Positions 52,584 to 61,981 are shown, counted from the first letter of the stretch. The stretch: 64,000 nt of DNA from Helicobacter_D sp964464895 (GCA_964464895.1 CAYXGY010000001.1:434001-498000), one strand, 5' to 3'. The notes: generated by a model from the letters alone, not told the origin. Made by a program: numbers and translations.

Positions 52584-53363
52584 TTAATAATATTTCTTGA
52601 TAATTCTATCTAACACGCCCTCTGTTTGCATTGCCTCTAATGCACGATTGATAGAATCTAACAAGGCTTGATTGCCTCTTTTGACTGCGATTCCATATTT
52701 TTCCTCTGTCAAATACGCATTCAAGACTTCTGTATTTGCATAATTTTTGGAAATGAGGCGCGCTGGAGCTTCATCAATGATGACAATATCAACTTGTTCA
52801 TTTACTAACGCACTCACAGCTAACGAGCCATTCACAAAACCCTTGACTTCTGCATTTGCGAATCCTTCAAATCCCCAATCTTTATCGCCTTGTGCATAAA
52901 ATGCACCTGTCGTGCCTGTTTGCACACCGATTTTAATGCCTGTTCTCTTTTTGATTGCTTCCACAAGTGCCACTGCGTCAGTGCCAACAGCTTTTAATTC
53001 TAAATCCGATTCCTTAATAATCACAACTTGATTCGCATTGTAATAAGAAATTGAAAAATCCACAACTTTTGAACGGGCTTCATTAATCGTTAAACCACTC
53101 GCACCAAAATCCGCATTTGCACTACTTACCGCACTCACAACAGAATCAAACTCCATATCCTTAATTTCTAAAGTTTTCCCCAAATGTTTTGCAATCTCTT
53201 GTGCAATTTCTACATCAATACCCTTAAACTCATTGCCCTCTTTGTATTCAAAGGGAGGAAACTCCGCGGCAGTAGCCATTGTCAGCTTTTCATCGCCTTT
53301 GCAACCATAACAAAAACAAACCGCCAAAATTGCTAACACACTCATCCAAACAAATTTTTGCAT
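52584..53363 (-). CDS. Amino-acid ABC transporter substrate-binding lipoprotein
   Basis: A 259-aa periplasmic receptor of the SBP_bac_3 family with a lipoprotein signal: MQKFVWMSVLAILAV then a lipobox ending at Cys21 (FCYGC). The family's GLTINEARSKVVDFSISYY and GIKIGVQTGTTGAFYAQ are present, along with NADFGASG (ligand site). It heads the importer operon with its own extended -10 upstream. Ligand unknown; residues around the pocket were not enough for me to choose an amino acid. Confidence 0.93.
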   Translation of the reverse strand: MQKFVWMSVLAILAVCFCYGCKGDEKLTMATAAEFPPFEYKEGNEFKGIDVEIAQEIAKHLGKTLEIKDMEFDSVVSAVSSANADFGASGLTINEARSKVVDFSISYYNANQVVIIKESDLELKAVGTDAVALVEAIKKRTGIKIGVQTGTTGAFYAQGDKDWGFEGFANAEVKGFVNGSLAVSALVNEQVDIVIIDEAPARLISKNYANTEVLNAYLTEEKYGIAVKRGNQALLDSINRALEAMQTEGVLDRIIKKYY

Positions 53364-53394
53364 ACTACTTCCTTACAATAACATATAGGGGCGG

Positions 53395-53403
53395 ATTATA
53401 ACA
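53395..53403 (-). promoter_or_regulatory. Extended -10 promoter for the amino-acid importer operon
   Basis: On the minus strand TGTTATAAT lies 32 bases before the SBP start; a TGn-TATAAT element. Confidence 0.5.
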
Positions 53404-53417
53404 AAATCAATATATTT

Positions 53418-54341
53418 TTAAGCTTTTGCAATCCTATAAAACTTCGCTCCATTATTTTCTATCGTTTCCACTATGTCGCTTTCTAATAAATCTTGCAAAA
53501 TCTTACGCGTAGAAGAATGCCAAAGTATCCTTATATCTTCTGCACTTTGAGGACGCAAAGCAAGTGTTTTTAGTATCGCATCACGACTTAAAATCAAATT
53601 TTTTTGCTCATTGGATTCTGTTCTTTTGGGGATAAAAGTCGGAATCCCAAAGGCTAAAAAAACCTCTCCTAAAGATTCTAATTTCTGTTGAGAAATAGCC
53701 TTGACTTTATACGCTGCGGGGCGGTCAATCGTGCCAATATCAAGACGTTTTAGGCGTATAGGCGCAAGGTATTTTGCCATATTTTTGACTTCTTCTAAAG
53801 AATCATTGATGTTTTCTACAAACAAAATTTCCGCATACAATTCTCCCCAAAAATCCGCACTAAATTGATAAATCCCTTGCAAAATTTGTTTGAGATTGAT
53901 ATTTTTACTTGGGCGGTCAATTTTTTTAAATACTTCCTCACTGATAGCATCTAATGAAAATTTGACTTTATCAAACAATAAGCACGCCCGCGCGACACTC
54001 GGGTCAGAGAATAGAGAGCCATTGCTTAGCAGTAAAGTCTGTGTTGCTCCTTTTACATCCTCTAAACGCAACATTAACTCATATAAATAAGGATAGAGTG
54101 TTGGCTCTCCATTAGCGGTAATTGTTAAGGATTCTACATTAGGAAAATGCTCTAAGCCTTGCTTGATTTCTTTTAAAATTTCCCCTACATCTAATGCCAT
54201 TTCCATAGAATCTTGTGCTTTTTTTCCCTCTAATTCACAATATAAACAATCATAATTGCATTGTTTTATCTGGGGAGATAAATCTACACCAAGCGATTCT
54301 CCAAAACGTCTTGAACGCACAGGACCAAACACAATACTCAT
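53418..54341 (-). CDS. Radical SAM protein (COG0731/TYW1-like) with winged-helix C-terminus
   Basis: A 307-aa protein beginning SIVFGPVRSRRFGESLGVDL, with the cluster motif CNYDCLYC (near residues 28-35) and TITANGEPTLYPYLYELM as the GEP motif. These match the COG0731 group related to wybutosine-pathway TYW1 proteins, though bacteria lack wybutosine. The last 55 residues (ALRPQSAEDIRILWHSSTRK and following) look like a winged-helix fold. Function unknown. Opposite strand to fdxA. Start ATG 54341. Confidence 0.85.
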   Translation of the reverse strand: MSIVFGPVRSRRFGESLGVDLSPQIKQCNYDCLYCELEGKKAQDSMEMALDVGEILKEIKQGLEHFPNVESLTITANGEPTLYPYLYELMLRLEDVKGATQTLLLSNGSLFSDPSVARACLLFDKVKFSLDAISEEVFKKIDRPSKNINLKQILQGIYQFSADFWGELYAEILFVENINDSLEEVKNMAKYLAPIRLKRLDIGTIDRPAAYKVKAISQQKLESLGEVFLAFGIPTFIPKRTESNEQKNLILSRDAILKTLALRPQSAEDIRILWHSSTRKILQDLLESDIVETIENNGAKFYRIAKA

Positions 54342-54518
54342 AAACTAAAACCTCAAACTCATTTAATTTGGCAAATATTTTACACTATTTTTACACGAAA
54401 TCCCATTGAAAAATTCAATTTTTCCACTTTAATACAATGAATTTTATTTTTAAAGCCCCATTTTATAAAGTTTAATATATACTTATCCCTCAACATAAAT
54501 TTTTAATAAGGAGAAATT

Positions 54519-54803
54519 ATGTCTGTTAAAATTACTGACATCTGTATCGCCTGTGGTGCGTGCATTGATGAATGCCCCGTAGAAGCAATTGTAGATGATG
54601 ATGATAATCCAAATGACGATGGTTGCTATTTTGTTCATAGCAACAAATGTGTAGAATGCGTGGGACATAACGATGAACCTGCCTGTGCCTCTGCTTGCCC
54701 AACAGAAGGGTGTATTGTATGGGACGCTGTTGTTGCTTCACAGCCTTATAGAGAAGATGTCGGCGATGACAAAAGAAATGCTCATACACCTGTTGTAGAG
54801 TAG
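54519..54803 (+). CDS. fdxA: 2[4Fe-4S] ferredoxin FdxA
   Basis: A 94-aa electron carrier. Cluster I: CIACGACIDECP (Cys9, 12, 15, 19). Cluster II: CVECVGHNDEPACASACPT, with an insertion between the second and third cysteines as in the Chromatium/Allochromatium type. Highly acidic (DDDDNPNDD). Close to H. pylori HP0277. It is monocistronic: ATG 54519 after AAGGAG, and a strong terminator follows. In Helicobacter ferredoxin supports pyruvate and 2-oxoglutarate oxidoreductases. Confidence 0.94.
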   Translation: MSVKITDICIACGACIDECPVEAIVDDDDNPNDDGCYFVHSNKCVECVGHNDEPACASACPTEGCIVWDAVVASQPYREDVGDDKRNAHTPVVE

Positions 54804-54815
54804 TCTTTCACCCTC

Positions 54816-54846
54816 ATATCAACCCTAAAAGGGTTGATATTCTTTT
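54816..54846 (+). terminator. Rho-independent terminator after fdxA
   Basis: ATATCAACCCT (54816-54826) pairs with AGGGTTGATAT (54830-54840) around a 3-base loop, followed by TCTTTT. Eleven perfect base pairs. Confidence 0.85.
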
Positions 54847-54923
54847 ATATTTCTTTCTATAAACATTCATTAAGATATTTATGATATTGCCGATACAGGA
54901 GAAATTGCATTGACAAAAGAAAG

Positions 54924-55721
54924 TTATTTGATTTCTTTTATAAATGCGTCTTTGTTGATTTTGGCACGAATCTCACTCAATCTACTTTGCGCTTCTTGTT
55001 TGGTAGGATAGGGACCAATTAATAAACGATTATTATCTCCTGATTTCTGCATACGATAACTAAATTTTCCCTCATTAATTGTGCCTAATAATTGCTTATT
55101 AGGGGAAAATTTACTAAAAGAACCCACTTGGACATAAAATCCTCTTCCCGCTTCACTTCCTTGCAAAGAAGGATCATTAACTTGGACATCTTTAAAGGTA
55201 TCTTTTGCGCTTGGTTTGGGTGCTGTTTGTTGAGGTGCTGGCTTTGAAGCAATTTGTGCTGGCGGTATTGGTTGTTGCGCAGGCTTTGGAGATTCTGTTT
55301 TTGGTGTCGCACTAGGAGCTGTTGGCAAAGCTTGAGAGGAGGCATTATTTTGATTTTGTTGCGCCTTGATTTGATTGATAATCATTTGAAATTGGTCATC
55401 ACTATTTGCATTATTTTGAATTGGAACTTGTCCGAAATCCGTATTTTGTGTATTTTCAGAAGAAGCTTGAGGCATTTGTGGCTCTACACGTTCAAGCGGC
55501 TTTGGCGTATCAAAACTCTGTACATTAGAATCTTGAGAATCTCCTTGAAACAAATAAACAACGAGCACCACAATAGCAAATAATAAAACGCCAATAGCAC
55601 TTAATAAGATTAATTTTTTGTTACTTCCTCCCCTTAACTCATCATTCTCACCATTACTAATCAATAAATCATCTAATTCTAAATCTTTTGTTGTATCTTT
55701 ATACGATTCTAATTCTGTCAT
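54924..55721 (-). CDS. SPOR-domain membrane protein
   Basis: A 265-aa protein with a cytoplasmic acidic N-terminus, one TM helix at about residues 37-58 (KLILLSAIGVLLFAIVVLVV), a Pro/Gln/Ala-rich periplasmic linker (APKTESPKPAQQPIPPAQ-like) and a C-terminal SPOR domain (GFYVQVGSFSKFSPNKQLLG and RLLIGPYPTKQEAQSRL). SPOR domains bind peptidoglycan stripped of stem peptides at division sites, so a cell-division role is likely. Start ATG 55721 after GGAGAGA rather than a further upstream codon. Follows the DUF1882 gene, as in H. pylori. Confidence 0.88.
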   Translation of the reverse strand: MTELESYKDTTKDLELDDLLISNGENDELRGGSNKKLILLSAIGVLLFAIVVLVVYLFQGDSQDSNVQSFDTPKPLERVEPQMPQASSENTQNTDFGQVPIQNNANSDDQFQMIINQIKAQQNQNNASSQALPTAPSATPKTESPKPAQQPIPPAQIASKPAPQQTAPKPSAKDTFKDVQVNDPSLQGSEAGRGFYVQVGSFSKFSPNKQLLGTINEGKFSYRMQKSGDNNRLLIGPYPTKQEAQSRLSEIRAKINKDAFIKEIK

Positions 55722-55731
55722 CTTCTCTCCT

Positions 55732-56277
55732 TTACATATGTCTAGACCACGAAGCACCACGTTCTTTTTTATAAACATTATAAGGCACAATCAAGATATT
55801 AAAGCTTTTAGGTATATCAAGTGACGGAAACATTTTCCATTCTGTTGGCATTTTTTGTGCGAGTTTTGCACCAAGCATTTTAGAGATTTGACACGCTTCT
55901 TGGAAAGTCGTATGTCCTTTATGCACATATAAATGCAAATGTCCGGGTGTTTTAGTTTCATACGCAGTAAAATTAATAAAGCCCTCTTCGCGCAAAAGCA
56001 ACTGCGCACGATGCCAAAAACGTTCCGCATTAAATCCATTGTAATCAAAAACAATATTTTCAACTTTATCGTGTGCGTTAATTAAAGAATGCGCAATGAT
56101 AATTTCTTTCTTGAAATGACTTTGAAGTAAATTACGCGTAATAGGCTCTTCAACCTTTTTAAACTTATCATAAAAGATTCTACCACTTTGCTGAATTTTT
56201 TCTCCAATTCCTGGTGACTTTAGCCAGTAATGCGAAGTAATCATTTTAATAAGTTTTAAATCCATATCTGATACCAT
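55732..56277 (-). CDS. DUF1882 family protein
   Basis: A 181-aa protein of DUF1882, found almost only in Campylobacterota and located after glyA in H. pylori (HP0184). It shows FWHRAQLLLREEGFINFTAY, HLHLYVHKGHTTFQEACQIS and LIVPYNVYKKERGASWSRHM; the middle histidine-rich strand recalls archaeo-eukaryotic primase folds, but this is only a faint resemblance. Function unknown. Ends 10 bases before the SPOR gene start; 24 bases after glyA. Confidence 0.85.
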   Translation of the reverse strand: MVSDMDLKLIKMITSHYWLKSPGIGEKIQQSGRIFYDKFKKVEEPITRNLLQSHFKKEIIIAHSLINAHDKVENIVFDYNGFNAERFWHRAQLLLREEGFINFTAYETKTPGHLHLYVHKGHTTFQEACQISKMLGAKLAQKMPTEWKMFPSLDIPKSFNILIVPYNVYKKERGASWSRHM

Positions 56278-56301
56278 TGCTTGCTCCCTTATCTTTAATC
56301 T

Positions 56302-57552
56302 TTAAAAAACCGCCTTATTATAAATAGGAAATTTTAGCGCAATTTCTTTTAATTCACACTTGATTTTTTCTTGTTTTTGTGTATTTGTTATATCATCTAA
56401 CACATCTGCAATTTTATTTGCCACAATTTCAAATTCTGCCTCTTTAAATCCTCTTGCAGTTAATGCCGGCGAACCAATGCGCACACCACTCGTTACGAAT
56501 GGACTGCGTATTTCGCCCGGAACGGTATTTTTATTGACTGTGATTCCAGCATTTCCTAATGCCAAATCCGCGTCTTTTCCGCTATATTCTTTATCAAGCA
56601 AAGACAATAAAATCAAATGATTGTCTGTGCCATCACTCACAACCTTAAAGTTTCTTTCCATTAGAACTTTCGCTAAGACTTTCGCATTTGATTTGACTTG
56701 TCTTGCATAGTCTTTCCAAGAAGGTTTGAGATTTTCACCAAATCCTACTGCTTTCCCGGCAATAACATGCATCAAAGGTCCGCCTTGCATTCCGGGAAAC
56801 ACTGCCTTATCAATCTTTTTAGCATATTCTTCATTGTTGGTTAGGATTAACCCCCCGCGCGGTCCGCGCAAAGTCTTATGTGTCGTCGTAGTTACCACAT
56901 CTGCATAAGGGAAAGGATTGGGATATTCTCCTGCGACAACAAGCCCCGCTATATGAGCAATATCCGCCATCAAAATCGCCCCTACACTATCGGCAATTTC
57001 CCTAAAACGCGCAAAATCTAATTCTCTTGAATACGCACTAAAGCCACAGACTATCATATTGGGTCTGACAATTTTTGCAATCTCGGCAACTTTATCATAA
57101 TTGATTCTCCCATCAATTTCCACCCCATAAGAAAAACTTTGATACATTTGCCCTGTAATGCTAACTTTTGCCCCGTGCGTTAAATGTCCCCCATGACTTA
57201 AATCCATACCCAAAATTTTATCATAAGGCTTTAAAAGTGCGGTATAGACTGCACAATTTGCTTGAGAACCTGCGTGAGGTTGTACATTGACAAAAGAACA
57301 GCCAAAGAGCTTTTTAGCGCGATTCATTGCTAATTCTTCAATTTTATCCACAAACTCACAACCCCCATAATATCGCTTATAAGGATAACCTTCGGCATAT
57401 TTATTGGTTAGCACGCTTCCCATTGCTTCCATTACACTTGGAAAAGTGAAATTCTCACTCGCAATCATCTCTAAATGCGTGTTTTGACGCTCTAATTCTC
57501 GATTAATTAAACTTAAGACTTCAGGATCATTATCTTCTAAGATATAGCTCAT
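56302..57552 (-). CDS. glyA: Serine hydroxymethyltransferase GlyA
   Basis: PLP enzyme that interconverts serine and glycine and loads one-carbon units on tetrahydrofolate. The 416 aa hold HLEMIASENFTFPSVMEAMG near 30-50, NVQPHAGSQANCAVYTALL, and the PLP lysine in DVVTTTTHKTLRGPRGGLIL with Lys near 226. The C-terminal SGVRIGSPALTARGFKEAEF is also conserved. It overlaps the lysS stop by 4 bases (ATGA). Normal length and intact. Confidence 0.97.
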   Translation of the reverse strand: MSYILEDNDPEVLSLINRELERQNTHLEMIASENFTFPSVMEAMGSVLTNKYAEGYPYKRYYGGCEFVDKIEELAMNRAKKLFGCSFVNVQPHAGSQANCAVYTALLKPYDKILGMDLSHGGHLTHGAKVSITGQMYQSFSYGVEIDGRINYDKVAEIAKIVRPNMIVCGFSAYSRELDFARFREIADSVGAILMADIAHIAGLVVAGEYPNPFPYADVVTTTTHKTLRGPRGGLILTNNEEYAKKIDKAVFPGMQGGPLMHVIAGKAVGFGENLKPSWKDYARQVKSNAKVLAKVLMERNFKVVSDGTDNHLILLSLLDKEYSGKDADLALGNAGITVNKNTVPGEIRSPFVTSGVRIGSPALTARGFKEAEFEIVANKIADVLDDITNTQKQEKIKCELKEIALKFPIYNKAVF

Positions 57553-59057
57553 TTTTCGTCCTTTTTTTGTAATTTTTGCGGCTTTAATGCAGGAAATAAA
57601 ATCACATCTTTAATAATTGCATTCCCTGTTAATAACATTACCAAGCGGTCAATTCCAATCCCCTCCCCCGCAGTTGGCGGCATGCCATAAGAAAGTGCTG
57701 TAATATAATCCTCGTCCATATATTGCGCCTCTTCGTCTCCTGCCTCTTTGGCTTTCACTTGCTCTTTAAAACGTTCTAGTTGGTCTAGTGGGTCGTTTAA
57801 TTCGCTAAAGCCATTAGCGATTTCACTTCCTCCGATAAACAACTCAAAGCGGTCGGCAATTTCAGGATTCTTATCATTGCGTCTCGCAAGTGGGCTAATG
57901 GCAATCGGAAAATCTGTGATAAAGGTCGGGTGAATCAATTTCTCCTCCACCAACGCATCAAAAGCTTCACTTTGTAATTTGCCTAATTCCATTTTGGGTT
58001 CTAATTTTACACCATATTCTATTAGATAACGATATAATTTTTCTGTATCTTTGACGACTTCGCGTGGAATCCCACCAATTTCTACCAATGCATCAATATA
58101 AGTGATTTCTTTAAAGTTATCAAAATGAATTTCTTTACCATTAAAAGGCAGAATTTTAGGCAAATTCAAGGATTCCAACAGATAGATAAATAATTCTTGG
58201 GTGATTTTAATCAAATCCTTATAATCTTTATACGCCCAATAAAATTCAATCATTGTAAATTCTGGATTATGTGAATGATCCATTCCCTCATTACGAAAAT
58301 TACGATTGATTTCAAAAATCGCCTCAAATCCCCCAACAATCAAACGTTTAAGATATAATTCGGGTGCGATTCTTAAATACCGCTCTACATTTAAAGCATT
58401 ATGGTAGGTAACAAAAGGCTTCGCGTTTGCACCACCGGGAATTGGGTGCATCATCGGCGTTTCAACTTCCAAAAATCCCTTTTGTTCAAAAAACTTTCTC
58501 ACATTTGAAATGATTTTGGAACGCAACACAAAGTTATCCCGTACCTCTTTATTCATAATTAAATCTAAATATCTTTGACGATAACGCAATTCAATATCTA
58601 CCAATCCGTGATATTTCTCTGGTAAGGGGCTGATGGCTTTAGTCAAGAGCCTAAATTCTAAGGCGTGCAAACTCAATTCTCCTGTTTTTGTTACGAAAGG
58701 AAACCCTCTTGCCATCACAATATCACCCACTTCTATATATTTTTTGAATACATCAAAGCAATCACCTAATTCATTCTTGGATAAATACACTTGCAAGATT
58801 CCGCTGGCATCTTCAATCTTAATAAATGCTGCTTTGCCCATAAGCCTGATAAACTTAATGCGCCCTGCAACTTGTATGGATTTGTTTTCGTCTTTTTGTT
58901 CCCCCTCTGGTCGTTGTTTAAGAGATTCGTAAGTTTGCAAAAATTCCTGTGTGGAGGATTCTTTGGGTGTTCCATTGCCATAAGGATTAATGCCCATTTC
59001 GCGTAATGTATTGGCTTTTGCGATTCTACCTAACACATAAGCATCGTTTTCAAACAT
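57549..59057 (-). CDS. lysS: Lysine--tRNA ligase LysS (class II)
   Basis: Charges tRNA-Lys. The 502-aa protein has the N-terminal OB-fold anticodon domain (VAGRIKFIRLMGKAAFIKIE near 66-85), motif 1 around FEQKGFLEVETPMMHPIPGG, motif 2 FEINRNFRNEGMDHSHNPEF near 258 and motif 3 GMPPTAGEGIGIDRLVMLLT near 462. Follows cvpA by 15 bases and overlaps glyA by 4. H. pylori has the same cvpA-lysS-glyA order. Confidence 0.97.
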   Translation of the reverse strand: MFENDAYVLGRIAKANTLREMGINPYGNGTPKESSTQEFLQTYESLKQRPEGEQKDENKSIQVAGRIKFIRLMGKAAFIKIEDASGILQVYLSKNELGDCFDVFKKYIEVGDIVMARGFPFVTKTGELSLHALEFRLLTKAISPLPEKYHGLVDIELRYRQRYLDLIMNKEVRDNFVLRSKIISNVRKFFEQKGFLEVETPMMHPIPGGANAKPFVTYHNALNVERYLRIAPELYLKRLIVGGFEAIFEINRNFRNEGMDHSHNPEFTMIEFYWAYKDYKDLIKITQELFIYLLESLNLPKILPFNGKEIHFDNFKEITYIDALVEIGGIPREVVKDTEKLYRYLIEYGVKLEPKMELGKLQSEAFDALVEEKLIHPTFITDFPIAISPLARRNDKNPEIADRFELFIGGSEIANGFSELNDPLDQLERFKEQVKAKEAGDEEAQYMDEDYITALSYGMPPTAGEGIGIDRLVMLLTGNAIIKDVILFPALKPQKLQKKDEK

Positions 59058-59072
59058 TTTCTTCCTTTTGAT

Positions 59073-59609
59073 TTAGAATATATTTTTTTGTAATTCTTCC
59101 ATTTTTGGAGCATTGTTTTGCACAACATCTAACTTAATGATTGCTGCTCCTGCATCACGCAACATTGGATAAAGATAGCTATCTTGTGTGTATTTTTCAA
59201 TCATACTTTTTGCAAACTGGATATTCACGAGCGTAGCAATGAGAATCGCAAAAATCATAAAAATTTTTAATGCGCCAAAACAGAATCCTAAAAGACGATT
59301 CAATCCACCTAACGCACTTAAATGGACTAATCTTTGCACGACTTCTGCCAAGATTAATGCAAGCCCCCAAATCAATGCCAATAAAACCAAGAATCCAATT
59401 AACGAAATGGCTGAAGGATTCTGAAAGGCATAAACATTAGCACTAATCCACTCCCCCGCACGGCTTCCATAGACTGAAGCACCATACACACCACCAACAA
59501 TCCCGACAAAGCTAAAAAACTCACGCACAAAACCATTAATAACGCCCCGAATCGCCAAAATCAAAATCAAAGCACCCACGACTAAATCAAACCAATTAAG
59601 ATTTTCCAT
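59073..59609 (-). CDS. CvpA family membrane protein
   Basis: A 178-aa protein with four TM helices, the first MENLNWFDLVVGALILILAI, then GFVREFFSFVGIVGGVYGAS (a conserved CvpA phrase), a third around ISLIGFLVLLALIWGLALIL and a fourth before the C-terminus. CvpA proteins are linked to colicin V export and envelope stability. I take ATG 59609 as start because it gives the conserved N-terminus; a longer frame to 59657 adds a basic stretch with no ribosome site. H. pylori equivalent HP0181. Confidence 0.88.
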   Translation of the reverse strand: MENLNWFDLVVGALILILAIRGVINGFVREFFSFVGIVGGVYGASVYGSRAGEWISANVYAFQNPSAISLIGFLVLLALIWGLALILAEVVQRLVHLSALGGLNRLLGFCFGALKIFMIFAILIATLVNIQFAKSMIEKYTQDSYLYPMLRDAGAAIIKLDVVQNNAPKMEELQKNIF

Positions 59610-59688
59610 TCTTTGCCTTACAAACAAAAACTTCAATAAAATGCGTATTTTACACAAAAGAAACCTAAAAACATTTTATGTTAAAATA

Positions 59689-59697
59689 AATTTTAAT
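59689..59697 (+). promoter_or_regulatory. Extended -10 promoter for yajQ-lnt
   Basis: TGTTAAAAT lies 34 bases before the YajQ-like ATG, divergent from cvpA. Confidence 0.5.
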
Positions 59698-59731
59698 AAT
59701 TTTAAATAAATTTCTTGCAAAAGGAATCGCA

Positions 59732-60235
59732 ATGGCGGCAAAAGAACATAGTTTTGATATTTCGGCAAAAGTGGAGATTCAAGAGTTTAAAAACGCGTTA
59801 GAGCAAGCAAAAAAAGAAATTGAAAATCGTTTTGATTTCAAAGACGACAAGGCAAAAGAATTAAACTTCAATGAAAAAGACAAATCCTTGACAATCTTAG
59901 CAACAAGCACCAATAAGGCAAAGGCGATTAAAGATGTTTTGGATTCTAAACTCATCAAACGCAATCTTTCCTTGAAAGTATTAAAAGAGCAAAGCACGGA
60001 ATCCGCAAGTGGAGGCAATACAAAAATCCTCTATAAACTCAATGATGTGTTAGATGACAAAACCATAAAGACCCTTAATGCGGTAATCAAAAATGAAAAA
60101 TTCAAAGTCAGCACGCAGATTTTAGGCAATGAGATTCGCGTCAAGGCAAAAGACATTGACACGTTACAAAAAGTCATTGCGCATTTGCGCAAGATAGAAT
60201 TAGAAGTTTCTCTTCACTTTGGAAATTTCGCGTGA
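59732..60235 (+). CDS. YajQ-family nucleotide-binding protein
   Basis: A 167-aa UPF0234 protein, with the conserved SFDISAKVEIQEFKNALEQA start, RFDFKDDKAKELNF near 33-46 and SASGGNTKILYKLNDVLDDK. The fold is two ferredoxin-like halves that bind nucleotides; in Xanthomonas and Pseudomonas relatives bind cyclic di-GMP. The role here is not known. ATG 59732 follows AAGGAATCGC. It overlaps lnt by 4 bases. Confidence 0.92.
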   Translation: MAAKEHSFDISAKVEIQEFKNALEQAKKEIENRFDFKDDKAKELNFNEKDKSLTILATSTNKAKAIKDVLDSKLIKRNLSLKVLKEQSTESASGGNTKILYKLNDVLDDKTIKTLNAVIKNEKFKVSTQILGNEIRVKAKDIDTLQKVIAHLRKIELEVSLHFGNFA

Positions 60236-61497
60236 GAACAAATCCGAAACTTGCTTCCTTACTAGGTGCTTTATGTGCTTTATGCTTTAGTGCATTTATT
60301 TATTTGGAACATTTCTTAGGAGATTCCAATGCACCAATTTTTTCTTCCCTTTGTGCTCTTTTTGGAATCTTTTTATACTTCAGGCTCTCGCGTTTAGGGG
60401 CATTTATCTGTGGTGTGTGGATTGGGATTTTATGGTTTTATTGGGTGGGATTTAGCTTTAGATTCTATAATATATCTTTTCTAATTCCATTGGTTTGGAT
60501 TGTATTTTCCCTCGTCTATGGAGGGCTTTTTTATTTCTTTTGCTTTTTCAAAAACCCAATTTATCGTATTGCCACTCTCACGCTCTCCTCTTTTATCCAC
60601 CCTTTTGGCTTTAATTGGTTGATTTTAGAATCTATGCTAACTAAAAGCTACTTTTTCCCCTCTAAATTTGTATTCTTTTTGCTTTTAATCGGCATTCTCA
60701 TCTTTAGTCTAATGTTGAATAAAAAACTCTACAAAACAAGCGGAATTTGGCTTGTGCTGTTTTGCTCTTTATTGATTCTGCCCTATCACACAGAGCATTC
60801 TAATCCTGCCGACATAAAATCGCCAGCGGATTCCAAACTGAAAATCAAGACTTTAAGCCTTGACATTCCACAAAATCTACGTTGGGATTCTGCATATTTA
60901 AATCAAATCATTACACAAAACTACCAACAAATTACCCAAGCAAAAGCACAAAATTATGATTTAGTCATTTTGCCTGAAACTGCTTTCCCTCTTGCGTTAA
61001 ACCTCTATCCAAGCCTAGTAGAATCTCTCAAAATGGCGAGCCAAGAAATTGCGATTCTCACAGGGGGTATTTATCAAGACAACCGCCACATTTTCAATAG
61101 TGCTTATTTGTTTTACAATGGAGAAATGCAAGTCTTTCATAAGCTGATTTTAGTGCCATTTGGAGAGAAGATTCCCTTGCCCCATTTTCTTGCTAAATGG
61201 ATTAATCAAATCATTTTTGAAGGCACGAGTGATTTTGACTTTGAAGAATTTAAAAAGCCAAATTCTGCATTCATTGGCAAAGAGCCTTTCTCTATTGCGA
61301 TTTGCTATGAAGCAACGCGTGAAGAATTTTATCAAGATTCTCCCAAAAACCTCATTGCCATTAGCAACAATGCGTGGTTTGCTCCAAGCATTGAACCGAC
61401 ATTACAAAAGCTTTTAATGCTATATTTTGCTAAAAATTATGGCACAACCATCTATCATTCTAGCAATGCTTCAGAGGACTTTACATTAGAACCCTAA
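60232..61497 (+). CDS. lnt: Apolipoprotein N-acyltransferase Lnt
   Basis: Adds the third acyl chain to lipoproteins at the periplasmic face of the inner membrane. The 421-aa protein has an N-terminal half of about six TM helices and a C-terminal nitrilase-type domain with the full triad: Glu249 in VILPETAFPL, Lys304 in HKLILVPFGE and Cys358 in AICYEATREEF. It starts at GTG 60232, overlapping the yajQ stop by 4 bases (GTGA). Length is short relative to E. coli Lnt (512) but similar to other epsilonproteobacteria. Confidence 0.92.
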   Translation: MRTNPKLASLLGALCALCFSAFIYLEHFLGDSNAPIFSSLCALFGIFLYFRLSRLGAFICGVWIGILWFYWVGFSFRFYNISFLIPLVWIVFSLVYGGLFYFFCFFKNPIYRIATLTLSSFIHPFGFNWLILESMLTKSYFFPSKFVFFLLLIGILIFSLMLNKKLYKTSGIWLVLFCSLLILPYHTEHSNPADIKSPADSKLKIKTLSLDIPQNLRWDSAYLNQIITQNYQQITQAKAQNYDLVILPETAFPLALNLYPSLVESLKMASQEIAILTGGIYQDNRHIFNSAYLFYNGEMQVFHKLILVPFGEKIPLPHFLAKWINQIIFEGTSDFDFEEFKKPNSAFIGKEPFSIAICYEATREEFYQDSPKNLIAISNNAWFAPSIEPTLQKLLMLYFAKNYGTTIYHSSNASEDFTLEP

Positions 61498-61510
61498 AGG
61501 CTTCAAAATG

Positions 61511-61527
61511 CACAAGCAATGCTTGTG
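61511..61527. terminator. Candidate bidirectional terminator hairpin
   Basis: CACAAGC (61511-61517) pairs with GCTTGTG (61521-61527) around a 3-base loop in the 43-base gap between the convergent lnt and GNAT genes. No clear T-run. Confidence 0.4.
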
Positions 61528-61540
61528 AGTTTGAGCAAAT

Positions 61541-61981
61541 TTATAACTCAAGTAACATTTGGATATGCAAAATCCCGTCTTCTAAATACTCCGATGTAAC
61601 TTGTCGGAAACCAAATTTTTCATAAAAGCCTTTCGCATAAACTTGCGCACCAATCCTTATGGTATTGGCTTGCAATCTTTCTTTGGCAATCCTTATGCCC
61701 TCCTTTAAAATTGCTGCACCTAAACCACAATTTCTTTTTAATGCAATCACACGTCCAAGTGAAACTTCTTCATAGGAGATACCTGCTGGCACTACCCGCA
61801 AATAGGCTTGGATTTGATTCTCATCTTTGAGATACAAATGCAAGCTCTGCTTGTCTTTTTCATCAATTTCTTGATAGGCACATTTCTGCTCTACGACAAA
61901 CACTCCTACACGCACTTTAAGAATCTCATACAATTCTTCTAATGTCAATTCTTCGAACTTTTTTACCACTAACGACATCAT
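61541..61981 (-). CDS. ElaA-like GNAT acetyltransferase
   Basis: A 146-aa acetyltransferase of the ElaA branch of the GNAT superfamily. It shows LYEILKVRVGVFVVEQKCAY, AYLRVVPAGISYEEVSLGRV and RNCGLGAAILKEGIRIAKER (acetyl-CoA loop), then AKGFYEKFGFRQVTSEYLED. Substrate unknown. The start may be either of the two adjacent ATG codons at 61979-61981 and 61976-61978. Immediately upstream is tRNA-Leu. Confidence 0.88.
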   Translation of the reverse strand: MMSLVVKKFEELTLEELYEILKVRVGVFVVEQKCAYQEIDEKDKQSLHLYLKDENQIQAYLRVVPAGISYEEVSLGRVIALKRNCGLGAAILKEGIRIAKERLQANTIRIGAQVYAKGFYEKFGFRQVTSEYLEDGILHIQMLLEL

